64,000 bases of DNA, taken from Eubacteriales bacterium (lineage in GTDB: Bacteria; Bacillota; Clostridia; Christensenellales; Aristaeellaceae). The first letter of the stretch is position 1; each line of letters begins with the position of its first letter. This document shows, in pieces, positions 8,817-17,090 of this stretch. Location: assembly GCA_028705775.1 (NCBI GenBank), contig JAQWCW010000010.1, positions 27,548-91,547 on the forward strand, read 5' to 3'. The notes beneath the pieces were generated by a model that saw only the letters and a program-made list of their open reading frames with translations, was not told the DNA's origin and ran no database searches. Both the position numbers and the translations under genes were made by a program.

Positions 8817-9938
8817 TTACTCGCCGTCAACTCCGGCAATATCGTCGATATAGTAGGTAAGTCTCAGAATCAGAGCGCCCTCAAAATCGTCGCGCGCGTT
8901 AATCGTAAGCTCAACTATCGAGGATTCGCTGTTCATTGCTACCGCGAAATGCGCATCGGTAAAACCTGCCGCACCCGCAGAGGTAACAAGCCTTGTGAAT
9001 TCTTCCTCTGAAAGGGATTTGAGATACGCGATATCGGCATTGTAGGCTTCGTCCGCCTCTTTTGCATCGAGCGCGTAATTATACACTACGAGAGAAGCGG
9101 GATTCTCCTTAAACGCCTTAATGAAGGCTTCGGAGAGCGGTATTCCGTTATCATTGTTTATTTCATCCAGCGTAAGCACCTCGCCCGTTGAGGCAGAAAA
9201 GGTCATTTCGCAAATAATAAAATCATTCGGATAATCGGCAGCGGGAACAACCTTCCACATCGCGGACAAAGCGCCGAATGCGCCTGCCGTCGTATAGTAT
9301 TCGCAGGACGGGTAATCAATTGCGGCAATGTTTTCGGCAAAGCTCTTGATATTCTCGTTCGCTTCATTGGAAGCGGCGGTATCCCTAAGCATTATGACGG
9401 GATAAGGCACAGGCACAGCGCCTTCGGTTTCGATGGCATTCATGGCAAGAATGCCGAATCCCGAATTCATGTTATCGCAGAGATACTCAAGAAGATACGA
9501 GAATTCTTCAAGCTCCTCGGCTTTTTCGGTATAAAGGCTGTAAGATATTGCGTTTGCCTCGTCATACCAGATTGCAAGCGCCTCAGCTCCGTTATTGTTG
9601 CTGACATAAATCTTGTAATCGGAATTTCTCAGCTCAAAGTCATCGTTGTCCTCAGCGCTGTTTTCAAAGGTAATGTACACTCCGGAAATGTCCTCAAGCG
9701 CCGGAGACGCTTTTGCGCGCAGGGTATATGCGCCGTCGTAGTATTCAAAATCAGCGCAGGCAATTTCATCGGAAATCGACGAGTAGCGGACGTTAACGGT
9801 ATCACTGAGCAGCGGCAGCAGCGCAGGCAGCTCGGAGTAATCGGTAACCTCCTTTACGGGATTCGGCAGAGCGTAGGCAACAGAGGACAGCGATACTGCC
9901 ATCAACAGTATCAGAAGCAACGCGAGCAGCTTTTTCAT
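8817..9938 (-). CDS. Secreted acidic protein of unknown function
   Basis: The 373-residue protein has a strong signal peptide (MKKLLALLLILLMAVSLSS, cleavage likely after AYA). The mature part is acidic and Ala/Glu/Asp-rich with no recognised motif. It lacks a lipobox or cell-wall anchor. The ATG at 9938 is preceded by AGGAGT at 7 bases; a GTG three codons upstream overlaps that site and is less likely. It is the last gene of a reverse operon with a cytidylate-kinase-like gene and a C_GCAxxG_C_C gene, 12 bases after the latter. Function unknown. Confidence 0.7.
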   Translation of the reverse strand: MKKLLALLLILLMAVSLSSVAYALPNPVKEVTDYSELPALLPLLSDTVNVRYSSISDEIACADFEYYDGAYTLRAKASPALEDISGVYITFENSAEDNDDFELRNSDYKIYVSNNNGAEALAIWYDEANAISYSLYTEKAEELEEFSYLLEYLCDNMNSGFGILAMNAIETEGAVPVPYPVIMLRDTAASNEANENIKSFAENIAAIDYPSCEYYTTAGAFGALSAMWKVVPAADYPNDFIICEMTFSASTGEVLTLDEINNDNGIPLSEAFIKAFKENPASLVVYNYALDAKEADEAYNADIAYLKSLSEEEFTRLVTSAGAAGFTDAHFAVAMNSESSIVELTINARDDFEGALILRLTYYIDDIAGVDGE

Positions 9939-9950
9939 TTGTTTCACTCC

Positions 9951-10415
9951 TTAACTTTCTCCGCGCTTATGCGCGGCAATTTCTTTTTCGAGTATTCGGC
10001 ACGTGGCGGCGACAACGGCAACGCAGGGTCTTTTCATGTAGTATTCCTTCGTTCGCTCGCACGGCTCGCAGCCGAGCTTTTCATCGGCTATAAGCCCGAG
10101 AATCTCGCGGCACTCAAGCGCCCCTGTTTCCGTTACGAATTCATCCCGCAGTTTCTGCACAAGCGCATAGGTTTCGCCGCGCTTTGCTATATCCGGACTG
10201 ACATTTCCGGTTATAAAGCCGCAGACTGCCGCTATTGCGCAGAAAGCGCCGCAGGTAAGCCGCATTCTTCCGATTCCTGCGCCAAGCCCGCCGCCGAGCA
10301 TAAGCGCCTGCTCCTCGGTAAGCCCTGCCACATCGCGGAACGCGCAAAGCACGCTCTGCGCGCAGCTGAAGCCGCGCATGAAATAATTACATCCCTCGGT
10401 TTCACGTTCTGTCAT
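9951..10415 (-). CDS. C_GCAxxG_C_C family redox-type protein
   Basis: The ~154-residue protein has the family pattern: GFSCAQSVLCAF near residue 20, then the Gly-rich GGGLGAGIGRMRLTCGA, with later cysteines at ALECREI and CEPCERTKEYY. Members are small helical proteins with conserved Cys pairs, sometimes annotated as putative redox-active or metal-binding; the reaction is unknown. The ATG at 10415 was chosen, although the nearest ribosome site (AAGGGG) is 15 bases away. A TTG at 10448 overlapping the previous gene is a possible alternative. It follows the cytidylate-kinase-like gene in an operon. Confidence 0.85.
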   Translation of the reverse strand: MTERETEGCNYFMRGFSCAQSVLCAFRDVAGLTEEQALMLGGGLGAGIGRMRLTCGAFCAIAAVCGFITGNVSPDIAKRGETYALVQKLRDEFVTETGALECREILGLIADEKLGCEPCERTKEYYMKRPCVAVVAATCRILEKEIAAHKRGES

Positions 10416-10434
10416 CGCAGTTCTGCAATTCCCC

Positions 10435-11058
10435 TTACTGTTTCTCAAGCGCTATATAGTTTTCTATAAGCGTCGCGGCGTTGTCATAGCCAAGCCTTGA
10501 GGTATCGAGCATTACATCGTAATTGCGGAAATCTCCCCAGCGCTGAGTTGTAAAATAGTTATAATAGCTCTCGCGCTGCTTATCAATCTGCATTACCTGC
10601 TTTTCGGCGTTATCCGCCTTATGCCCGTACAGCTCAACCGCGCGCTTTGCCCTGTCCTCTATCGGCGCGTACAGGAACAATTTCAGCACGTTCTTTCTCT
10701 GCCTGAGAATGTAGTCCGCGCACCTGCCGACGATTACGCATCCGCCCTGACTTGCAATGCGCTCAATCGTTTCAAACTGTGCAAGGAAGATGCGCTGATT
10801 GAGCGGCAGCTCAGCGCCGTAAACGCTGCTCATTCCGACCATCCGCGAGCCCATCACAAGGCTGTAAAGGAAGCTGTTAGTCGCCTTTTCGTCGTGCTTT
10901 TCAAGGAATTCCTTGCAGATTCCGCTTTCCTTTGCGGATATCTCAAGCAGCTCCTTATCATAATACGGAATATCCAGCTTTTCAGCTATGCGTTTGCCGA
11001 TTTCGCGGCCGCCGCTGCCGTATTGACGTCCGATGGTGATTACCGTTGAGTTTTTCAT
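10435..11058 (-). CDS. Cytidylate kinase-like family protein
   Basis: The 207-residue protein belongs to the cytidylate-kinase-like family (Cytidylate_kin2). The N-terminal ITIGRQYGSGGREIGKRIAE is a modified P-loop, and VIVGRCADYILR and the Arg-rich C-terminal helix YYNYFTTQRWG are family signatures. True CMP kinases share the fold, but the nucleotide substrate of this clostridial group is not established. AAGGAGGTG lies just upstream of the ATG. It heads a three-gene reverse operon. A second, more diverged paralogue lies at 51801-52397. Confidence 0.88.
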   Translation of the reverse strand: MKNSTVITIGRQYGSGGREIGKRIAEKLDIPYYDKELLEISAKESGICKEFLEKHDEKATNSFLYSLVMGSRMVGMSSVYGAELPLNQRIFLAQFETIERIASQGGCVIVGRCADYILRQRKNVLKLFLYAPIEDRAKRAVELYGHKADNAEKQVMQIDKQRESYYNYFTTQRWGDFRNYDVMLDTSRLGYDNAATLIENYIALEKQ

Positions 11059-11111
11059 ATCAAGCCACCTCCTTAATCGGATAAGGAAACAATCTGATTA
11101 TCTTTGTTAAT

Positions 11112-11140
11112 ATTATATACTATCTTTCCGAAAAAAGAAA
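11112..11140 (-). promoter_or_regulatory. Promoter of the cytidylate-kinase-like operon
   Basis: Reverse strand TTTCTT, 17 bases, perfect TATAAT, about 55 bases before the start codon at 11058. The -35 match is weak. Confidence 0.45.
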
Positions 11141-11264
11141 GCGAGTGCGGTCAATATGAAAATTTAAAGCTTTCCTGCCCGAAATTATATACGAACGCAG
11201 AGAGAAACAATCTCAAAAACGGACGCGGAAGCCAAAATGAAAGATAAAGGCGTTTTCAGTCGTA

Positions 11265-11293
11265 TTTATATTGGCAAGAGTATGTGGTATAAT
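11265..11293 (+). promoter_or_regulatory. Extended -10 promoter of the zinc-ribbon gene
   Basis: TGG directly before a perfect TATAAT (11288-11293); the -35 position (TTTATA, 17-base spacer) is weak, as is usual with an extended -10. Confidence 0.6.
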
Positions 11294-11333
11294 GGTTTAT
11301 GGCGCAAAATACAAAGCTTTCGGAGGATTTGCG

Positions 11334-13193
11334 ATGAAGTGTCCCAACTGCGGCTACTGGAACAGAGATACCTTCCCGCGCTGCTATAAGTGCGGTCAGC
11401 CTCTCCCGCAGAAAATGGATTATGAAAAAGGCGTTAAGCCGGAATGGGCAAGCAAGATAACCGGCGGAAACGACATTCGGGTAGCAATAGACGAGGACGG
11501 CAACCCCATCAGCGTGTCGGACGAGCGGGACGAGCTTGCCAACGAGATGGAGAACCTTTCCCTGCGCAAAAGTCAGGGCGAAACATATCAGCGCCGCCTG
11601 CGCGAGGTTGCGACCAAGCGCGGCTTTGCGCCCTCCGCTATGCCGGTTGAAACCCTTGACCGCACAAGCACGGGCAAGAATATATTCGATAAAATACCGC
11701 AGAGCGGGAGAACAGAGCCTCTGCCCTACGACGGAACAGGCGCGGAGGATTCGGAAAAGCGTCCCCCATCGCCCGGCGAAGCCGTGCCTGTAAGACGAAT
11801 TTACCAGACGGATACGGTTGAGCCGCCGCAAATCTACGACGGCTATGTGCGCGAATCAGCGCAGGACAGCAAGCAGTACCGCGACATGGAGATGGACTCC
11901 AAGCGCTTTTCACAGAACAGCTCGCAATACAGCCAGTACAATCCCAAGGTACACGGGTGGTTTTTCCACAGGTTCCTCCGCGCGCTGCTTATAATCCTCA
12001 TTGCCGCGATTGTATGCCTCGGCGTTTATGTCGTATATATCAATTTCTTTGCGGGCAGCGCGGACAACAGCCGCATTGTCGAAATCAACGAGGGCGTAAT
12101 GAACGGCGAACCATCGCATATTATAAGAATCCCCGTTGACCAAGGCGCGCAGGTTTACATACGCGAAATGCAGAAGAGCTATATCGAAGCGGGAGGATAC
12201 ATCCGCATCGAAATTCCAGACTACACATGGTACGAGGAGCTTGAAAAAGTCGATTTTGATACGATGGACGTTACCATAACCCCCTTCCTCAAAAAAGGCG
12301 CGGGCGAGCAGATAGCGATGGACAAAATCAACTACACAATATCCATCCCGCCGACCACCATTGAAATGGTAACGCCCGGAGTCAGCACGCTTGAGGTTTC
12401 CGTTGCGATGTACGCAATAACCGCGAACATGGCTGAAAACACAAAGGTATGGGTCAACGGCGTTGACTGCTCGGATATGCTCAACCAGACGACCGGTTTG
12501 TTCACCTACAACGCTACAATCCAGCCTATCGGCGATAATGTGTTTGACATAATCGCCCGCGCGCCGCACGGACGCGAAACCGAAACAACAGTGACTATTT
12601 ACCGCGCCGTGCAGGAGATACCGCTCGACCTTGCCGTGCAGCTCTCAACCGTCAGCAATTTTGAGCAGATGACAATATCGGGAACGACGCTTCCCGGCGC
12701 GACAGTAACCGTCGAAAGTCCCTATATGTCGCTTGACACCAAGAATACTCCTCTTGACGGAACGTTCAGCTTCAAGGCCGTGTTCAGCAAATACGGCAAC
12801 AACGATATCGTAATCCGCGCCACCTATCCGGAGCGTAAGGACAGCGTGCTTACATACACGGTTTACTATGTTGCGGGCATTGATAAATACAGTAAATCCG
12901 CGTGGCCGCTTACGACCAACGCGGAGTATAAAGACCTTATGTCGAACATAACAACCCGCGCAAAGCGAAGCACGGTTTACGTTCTCAAGGGAACGATTAC
13001 GCAGATTATAAGCAAATCGCCGCAGATGGCGCTTATGGACGTGGGAACAGCCGACAACCCGATTATAGTAATGGTTGAAAACGAAACCAAAACCAACTGG
13101 GAAGTGGGCACATACTACCGCCTTTACGCCGACGTAATGGGAATGTACGGCGAATACCCGATGCTCTGCGTTAGATATACCTACAAGAATTAA
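11334..13193 (+). CDS. Zinc-ribbon membrane protein with extracellular Ig-like repeats
   Basis: The 619-residue protein has three parts. Residues 1-25 form a zinc ribbon (CPNCGYWNRDTFPRCYKCGQ). Residues ~26-210 are a charged, probably disordered cytoplasmic region. A single membrane helix (ALLIILIAAIVCLGVYVVYI, ~residues 223-242) leads to an outside region rich in Thr and Val with repeats resembling Ig-like modules (for example LQLSTVSNFEQMTISGTTLPG-type strands). The layout is that of an envelope-anchored protein with a cytosolic metal site; its role is unknown. GGAGG lies 8 bases before the ATG at 11334. Its stop codon overlaps the convergent gerW stop within TTAA. Confidence 0.8.
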   Translation: MKCPNCGYWNRDTFPRCYKCGQPLPQKMDYEKGVKPEWASKITGGNDIRVAIDEDGNPISVSDERDELANEMENLSLRKSQGETYQRRLREVATKRGFAPSAMPVETLDRTSTGKNIFDKIPQSGRTEPLPYDGTGAEDSEKRPPSPGEAVPVRRIYQTDTVEPPQIYDGYVRESAQDSKQYRDMEMDSKRFSQNSSQYSQYNPKVHGWFFHRFLRALLIILIAAIVCLGVYVVYINFFAGSADNSRIVEINEGVMNGEPSHIIRIPVDQGAQVYIREMQKSYIEAGGYIRIEIPDYTWYEELEKVDFDTMDVTITPFLKKGAGEQIAMDKINYTISIPPTTIEMVTPGVSTLEVSVAMYAITANMAENTKVWVNGVDCSDMLNQTTGLFTYNATIQPIGDNVFDIIARAPHGRETETTVTIYRAVQEIPLDLAVQLSTVSNFEQMTISGTTLPGATVTVESPYMSLDTKNTPLDGTFSFKAVFSKYGNNDIVIRATYPERKDSVLTYTVYYVAGIDKYSKSAWPLTTNAEYKDLMSNITTRAKRSTVYVLKGTITQIISKSPQMALMDVGTADNPIIVMVENETKTNWEVGTYYRLYADVMGMYGEYPMLCVRYTYKN

Positions 13194-13705
13194 GTTTCAG
13201 GAACGCTTTTGGCAGTATAATTCACAAGCTGAGCCGAGCCGGGCTGTATGCCGCTTGGCTCAGATGTGTTTTCAAGCCCGCGGTTTGATTCCTTCCTGCC
13301 GCTTTTTCCGTCCTTCGGCTTCTTGCACATATCCTTGAATTCGCCGATGAGCTGAGGAATAAGCTCAAGCATTCTGTCAACGCTCGTATTCGGCTGCGCG
13401 CAAAGCATTTTAACCTGATTTTCGGAGCATACCAGAAAGCAGACGGGCTGAACGGAAACGCCTGCGCCGCTTCCGCCGGCAAACGGCGCTTCGCCATCTT
13501 CATCGTTTCTGATAACAATCTTTTTCTGGTTGGAAAGCGAATATTCGCCGCCTCCGGCAAGATAGCCGAAGGTTACCTTGCTGACGGGAATAATCGTCGT
13601 TCCGTCCATTGCGGTAACGGGGTCGCCGACAACCGTGTTCACGTCCACCATATCGCGTATGTTTTCCATCGTCACCTGCATTATTGAGCCAATCTTATCC
13701 TCCAT
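13190..13705 (-). CDS. gerW: Spore protein GerW (YtfJ)
   Basis: The 171-residue protein matches the YtfJ/GerW family: an N-terminal helix (MEDKIGSIMQVTMENIRDMV), then the conserved TVVGDPVTAMDGTTIIPVSK and the Gly-rich GGSGAGVSVQP segment. In Bacillus GerW is a forespore protein needed for efficient L-alanine germination. AGGAGG precedes the ATG at 13705 by 7 bases. The start lies inside the end of the frameshifted ytfI-like gene, so the two are translationally coupled as in Bacillus ytfI-ytfJ. The C-terminal ~50 residues are Gly/Ser/Lys-rich and probably flexible. Strong evidence for a spore former. Confidence 0.93.
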   Translation of the reverse strand: MEDKIGSIMQVTMENIRDMVDVNTVVGDPVTAMDGTTIIPVSKVTFGYLAGGGEYSLSNQKKIVIRNDEDGEAPFAGGSGAGVSVQPVCFLVCSENQVKMLCAQPNTSVDRMLELIPQLIGEFKDMCKKPKDGKSGRKESNRGLENTSEPSGIQPGSAQLVNYTAKSVPET

Positions 13706-14187
13706 TGCCAATCCTCCTTCCGAGTCTTACGAGCATAAGGGAAACCCATGCTACAAAAAGTCTGCCCAAAGTGAATGAAAACATACAGCGGACATATACG
13801 CCCGGAGGGAGCAGCTCGCGGACGACAAGGCTGAGCGTTACGCCGCGCGGAATGAACGCGGAGGCTGCCGATAAATACGCCGCCAAATCAGGGCGAAGCG
13901 AGACAACCGATATTTCCGCGTTTACGTCAAGCTTGATTCCGCTGAACAGATAAAGCCTGCGCACCTTTGTAAGCACGGGGCGCTTCCTCTTTTTTTGCTT
14001 TTCGCTTTGGTCTTTCGGCTATAAGCCTTATCAAATCCGCCCATATTTCAGCAAATTTCAGCGAGAACACATAAATCGTAACCCTGAGCGGAGCGCAGAG
14101 CGGGCTTTTGAGTGCAAAAAAGCCGTCAATCCGAAGGGTGAGCGGCAGGGACAGAATTATGAGCAAAATAAAAAGTGCCGGAAGCAT
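13695..14187 (-). pseudogene. ytfI: YtfI-like DUF2953 protein, split by a +1 shift in an A7 run
   Basis: Two overlapping reverse-strand frames together make one DUF2953 protein. The first (start 14187, GGGAGGT 6 bases upstream) encodes a membrane helix MLPALFILLIILSLPLTLRI and a domain up to RPKRKAKK. The second encodes KRPVLTKVRRLYLFSGIKLD and the remaining C-terminal domain. They join cleanly if one base is removed from the A7 run (T7 at 13990-13996 on the plus strand). The downstream part still reads to a stop that overlaps the gerW start. This may be a sequencing or assembly error, a true mutation, or a site of transcriptional slippage. DUF2953 beside gerW is conserved in spore formers. 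Confidence 0.75.
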
Positions 14188-14204
14188 AAAATTACCTCCC
14201 GACA

Positions 14205-14234
14205 CATTATCGCCACACTTTAGAGAAATTATGC
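14205..14234 (-). promoter_or_regulatory. Sigma-F-type promoter for ytfI-gerW
   Basis: Reverse strand GCATA, exactly 15 bases, GGCGATAATG. This fits the forespore sigma-F pattern (GYATA-N15-GGNNANANTW) at all but the last position. Bacillus ytfJ is sigma-F dependent, which agrees. Confidence 0.65.
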
Positions 14235-15110
14235 CTATTCCTGCGCATCGGAGGAGCGGAGCATATGCGTTGAAGCATACTGCTTCGGGCTGACTCCCAC
14301 CTCCCGCGAAAAGGTTCTGATAAAATGCGAATAATCCCCGAATCCGCACTTTTCGCAGGTGTCGCGCACGTTCGCGCCCTCGCAGAGCAGGCGCTTGGCA
14401 AGCGATATTCTGCGTGTGACAATATATCTTTGAAGGGTTGTTCCCGTTTCCTCGTGAAAGGTGCGGCTTAGATAGCCTTTGGAGAGGAAAAACGCCCCCG
14501 CAACATTTTCAAGCGAAAGCTCGCCCGTAATTCCCTGATTCACATAGGCGAGAACCTTTGAAATCATTTCGCTTAGCTGCGGCGCGCTTGCCGCGGCGAT
14601 TGGCGTTTCCTGATACAGCCTGAGAATCGTTACGATAAGCTCAGTCATCAGCGCGTTTTCCATTACGTCAGCGCCGAAATTCTCCTCGCCCGCCATAGCG
14701 TGCAGCAAGCCCTGAACGCGCAGAAGCGTCTGGCGCGAAAGGCTGCGCCGGTGCTCAAAGCCTTCGGGACGGAGATAGAAGGATGAGCGCAAATCTGTTT
14801 TCGCCGTGCAGAGCGACATCAGATAATCCGGATGAAGGCATAAAATATAGCGCTCAAAGCTCTCGCCCTCCTCCTGTATAGGCTGATGGGCTTCAAAAGG
14901 GTTTATGAGAAAAACGTCCCCCGCGCGCATTTCATACTGCCTGTCCGAAATATACATACTTCTTCCGCCCGAAAGGCAGATGAATATTTCAAGGGTGTCA
15001 TGCATATGCAGTCCGCGCGGCTTTTCATCGCGGCTCAGGTACGCAACGGCAAAGCGCTTGCCGCTTTCGCACTCCGCGTCGGCTTCATGGCACGAGGCAT
15101 AAATAAGCAT
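14235..15110 (-). CDS. AraC-family transcriptional regulator
   Basis: The 291-residue protein has an N-terminal cupin sensor domain (HMHDTLEIFICLSGGRSMYI; MRAGDVFLINPFEAHQP) and a C-terminal pair of helix-turn-helix motifs (ENVAGAFFLSKGYLSRTFHE and CGFGDYSHFIRTFSREVGVS). It is divergent from kduI-kduD across ~150 bases, so it probably senses a uronate-derived sugar and controls that operon, most likely as an activator because the kdu promoter has a poor -35. The ATG at 15110 follows AGGAGGG at 8 bases. Its end abuts the sigma-F-type promoter of ytfI-gerW. Confidence 0.88.
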   Translation of the reverse strand: MLIYASCHEADAECESGKRFAVAYLSRDEKPRGLHMHDTLEIFICLSGGRSMYISDRQYEMRAGDVFLINPFEAHQPIQEEGESFERYILCLHPDYLMSLCTAKTDLRSSFYLRPEGFEHRRSLSRQTLLRVQGLLHAMAGEENFGADVMENALMTELIVTILRLYQETPIAAASAPQLSEMISKVLAYVNQGITGELSLENVAGAFFLSKGYLSRTFHEETGTTLQRYIVTRRISLAKRLLCEGANVRDTCEKCGFGDYSHFIRTFSREVGVSPKQYASTHMLRSSDAQE

Positions 15111-15131
15111 ATTTTCATCCCTCCTGCACCA

Positions 15132-15160
15132 ATAATAACATTTAAGAGCATATAACGCAA
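15132..15160 (-). promoter_or_regulatory. Promoter of the araC-type regulator gene
   Basis: Reverse strand TTGCGT, 17 bases, TATTAT, with TG at the extended position. Confidence 0.5.
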
Positions 15161-15200
15161 ACAATTAGTCCCGAAAAGCAAAGAAATTGCGTTTTCGATA

Positions 15201-15209
15201 TGCTATACT
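15201..15209 (+). promoter_or_regulatory. Extended -10 of the kduI-kduD promoter
   Basis: TGCTATACT with no recognisable -35 at the expected place (15181-15186 is aagaaa). This is typical of an activator-dependent promoter, in line with the divergent AraC regulator. Confidence 0.45.
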
Positions 15210-15263
15210 CCTACTATCAAGAGGGTTGCATTGACTGACCCGATTATGTTAAGGAGGCGTATT

Positions 15264-16100
15264 ATGGAGCTTAACATCAGATATCCGTCAAATCCCGTTG
15301 ACGCGATGACTTACACCACCGAGGAACTGCGCGAGGAATACCTTATTGAGAAGGTTTTTGAGAAGGATAAGGTGCTGCTCACCTACAGCCATTTTGACAG
15401 AATCATCGCGGGCGGAATAATGCCCGTTGACAAAACGCTTGAGCTTGAGGGCGGCAAAGAGATTGCCGCAGACTACTTCCTTGAGCGCAGAGAGCTTGGC
15501 ATAATCAACATCGGCGGCGAAGGAATCGTAAACGTAGACGGCACGGAGTACAAAATGGCTTCCCGCGACGGTCTGTATGTCGGAATGGGCGCTAAAAAGG
15601 TCAGCTTCTCCGCTGTGGACAAGAAGAATCCCCCGCTTTTCTACATCAACAGCGCGACCGCGCACAAGACCTACCCCAACCGCCATATCACCATAGCGGA
15701 CGCGAATCCCCGCCCGCTCGGAAGCGTTGAAACCTGCAACAAGCGCACAATCTACCAGTATCTGCACCCTGCCGTAATGCAGACCTGCCAGCTATGCATG
15801 GGGCTTACTCACCTTGAGCCGGGCAGCAACTGGAACACAATGCCCTCGCACACGCATGAGCGCCGCATGGAGGTTTATCTCTACTTCGATATTCCGGAAA
15901 ACAACGTGGTGTTCCATATGATGGGTCAGCCGCAGGAAACAAGGCATATCGTCATGCTGAACCATCAGGCTGTGATTTCGCCCTCGTGGAGCATTCACTC
16001 CGGCGTCGGCACGAGCAATTACACCTTCATATGGGGCATGGTCGGCGAGAATCAGGAATTCGACGATATGGACAACATCAAGACGACTGATTTGCGATAA
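15264..16100 (+). CDS. kduI: 5-dehydro-4-deoxy-D-glucuronate isomerase
   Basis: The 278-residue protein has the exact KduI length and start ([20 protein letters not shown]). It isomerises 5-keto-4-deoxyuronate, the product of pectin or glycosaminoglycan lyases, to 2,5-diketo-3-deoxygluconate. The zinc site is visible in [16 protein letters not shown] and in the later [16 protein letters not shown] strong AAGGAGG precedes the ATG at 15264. It is followed 18 bases later by kduD, the next enzyme of the path. Cytosolic. Confidence 0.96.
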   Translation: MELNIRYPSNPVDAMTYTTEELREEYLIEKVFEKDKVLLTYSHFDRIIAGGIMPVDKTLELEGGKEIAADYFLERRELGIINIGGEGIVNVDGTEYKMASRDGLYVGMGAKKVSFSAVDKKNPPLFYINSATAHKTYPNRHITIADANPRPLGSVETCNKRTIYQYLHPAVMQTCQLCMGLTHLEPGSNWNTMPSHTHERRMEVYLYFDIPENNVVFHMMGQPQETRHIVMLNHQAVISPSWSIHSGVGTSNYTFIWGMVGENQEFDDMDNIKTTDLR

Positions 16101-16118
16101 TTGAAAGGAGCATAACAA

Positions 16119-16910
16119 ATGGCTGTATCATACATCAACAAGGACGAATTCAGCATGGATATGTTTTCCCTCAAGGGAAAGGTAGCCATAGTTACCGGCT
16201 CAAGCACGGGGCTTGGTCAGGGCTTCTCGCTCGCAATGGCAAAGGCCGGCGCTTCCGTTATGGGCGTCGATTATGTTGAAAGCCCCGAAACCAAGGAAAT
16301 GATTGAAGCCTGCGGCGGCAAGTTTGAATACATGGTCGAAAACCTGATGTCAATCGAGCCTGTCGACAGGATTATCAAAACGACCGTTGAAAAGTTCGGT
16401 CAGCTTGACATTCTGGTAAACAACGCCGGAATCATCCGCCGCGAGGATTCGATTGATTTCTCGGAAAAGAACTGGGACGATGTAATGAACATCAACATCA
16501 AAACCGTGTTCTTCTTCTCTCAGGCGGCGGCGCGCCAGTTCATCAAGCAGGGGCATGGCGGAAAGATTATTTCCGTGGCGTCAATGCTCAGCTTCCAAGG
16601 CGGAATCCGCGTTCCCAGCTATACTGCCGCAAAATCCGCCGTCAAGGGAATCACGATGACTATGGCGAACGAGTGGGCTAAGTACGGAATCAACGTAAAC
16701 GCAATCGCTCCCGGCTATATGGCAACCAACAACACCGCCGCTATAAGGGCGGACGGCGAGCGCTCCGAAGCGATTCTTGAGCGCATTCCTGCCGGACGTT
16801 GGGGCAAGCCCGCCGACATAACCGGCCCTGCCGTGTTCCTCGCCAGTGAAGCCGCAAGCTACATCAACGGCTACACGCTTGCCGTTGACGGCGGCTGGCT
16901 CGCAAGATAA
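16119..16910 (+). CDS. kduD: 2-dehydro-3-deoxy-D-gluconate 5-dehydrogenase
   Basis: The 263-residue short-chain dehydrogenase reduces 2,5-diketo-3-deoxygluconate to KDG with NAD(P)H. It shows the dinucleotide motif TGSSTGLGQG (residues ~24-33), NNAG, and the catalytic Tyr-Lys (SYTAAKSAVKG), with INVNAIAPGYMATNN after it and DGGWLAR at the C-terminus. Its place behind kduI fixes the assignment among SDR enzymes. GAAAGGAG lies upstream. KDG kinase and aldolase genes are not in the window, so the path must be completed elsewhere. Confidence 0.95.
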   Translation: MAVSYINKDEFSMDMFSLKGKVAIVTGSSTGLGQGFSLAMAKAGASVMGVDYVESPETKEMIEACGGKFEYMVENLMSIEPVDRIIKTTVEKFGQLDILVNNAGIIRREDSIDFSEKNWDDVMNINIKTVFFFSQAAARQFIKQGHGGKIISVASMLSFQGGIRVPSYTAAKSAVKGITMTMANEWAKYGINVNAIAPGYMATNNTAAIRADGERSEAILERIPAGRWGKPADITGPAVFLASEAASYINGYTLAVDGGWLAR

Positions 16911-16955
16911 AACCGCAATACAGGAAGCATAAACGCTTTCTGCGATATACAAGTT

Positions 16956-16989
16956 CAGCCCGCCGAGAGAAATTTCGGCGGGCTGTTTT
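16956..16989 (+). terminator. Terminator after kduD
   Basis: Eleven-base arms CAGCCCGCCGA and TCGGCGGGCTG followed by TTTTA. Confidence 0.88.
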
Positions 16990-17090
16990 ATCGCGTAATA
17001 TAACTAATCGGCGGAATCCATTGCGGTTTTCAAGCTTTGCGAATATGCCGTTTTTTCAGCACGCTTTAGCGCTTAAGAAATGCAATCGGC

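Noticed and set aside
13228..13264. A forward-strand terminator inside gerW (CTGAGCC/GGCTCAG)
   Set aside because: The loop is long and the T-tract is broken, so it is too weak to list, although the zinc-ribbon gene has no better terminator.
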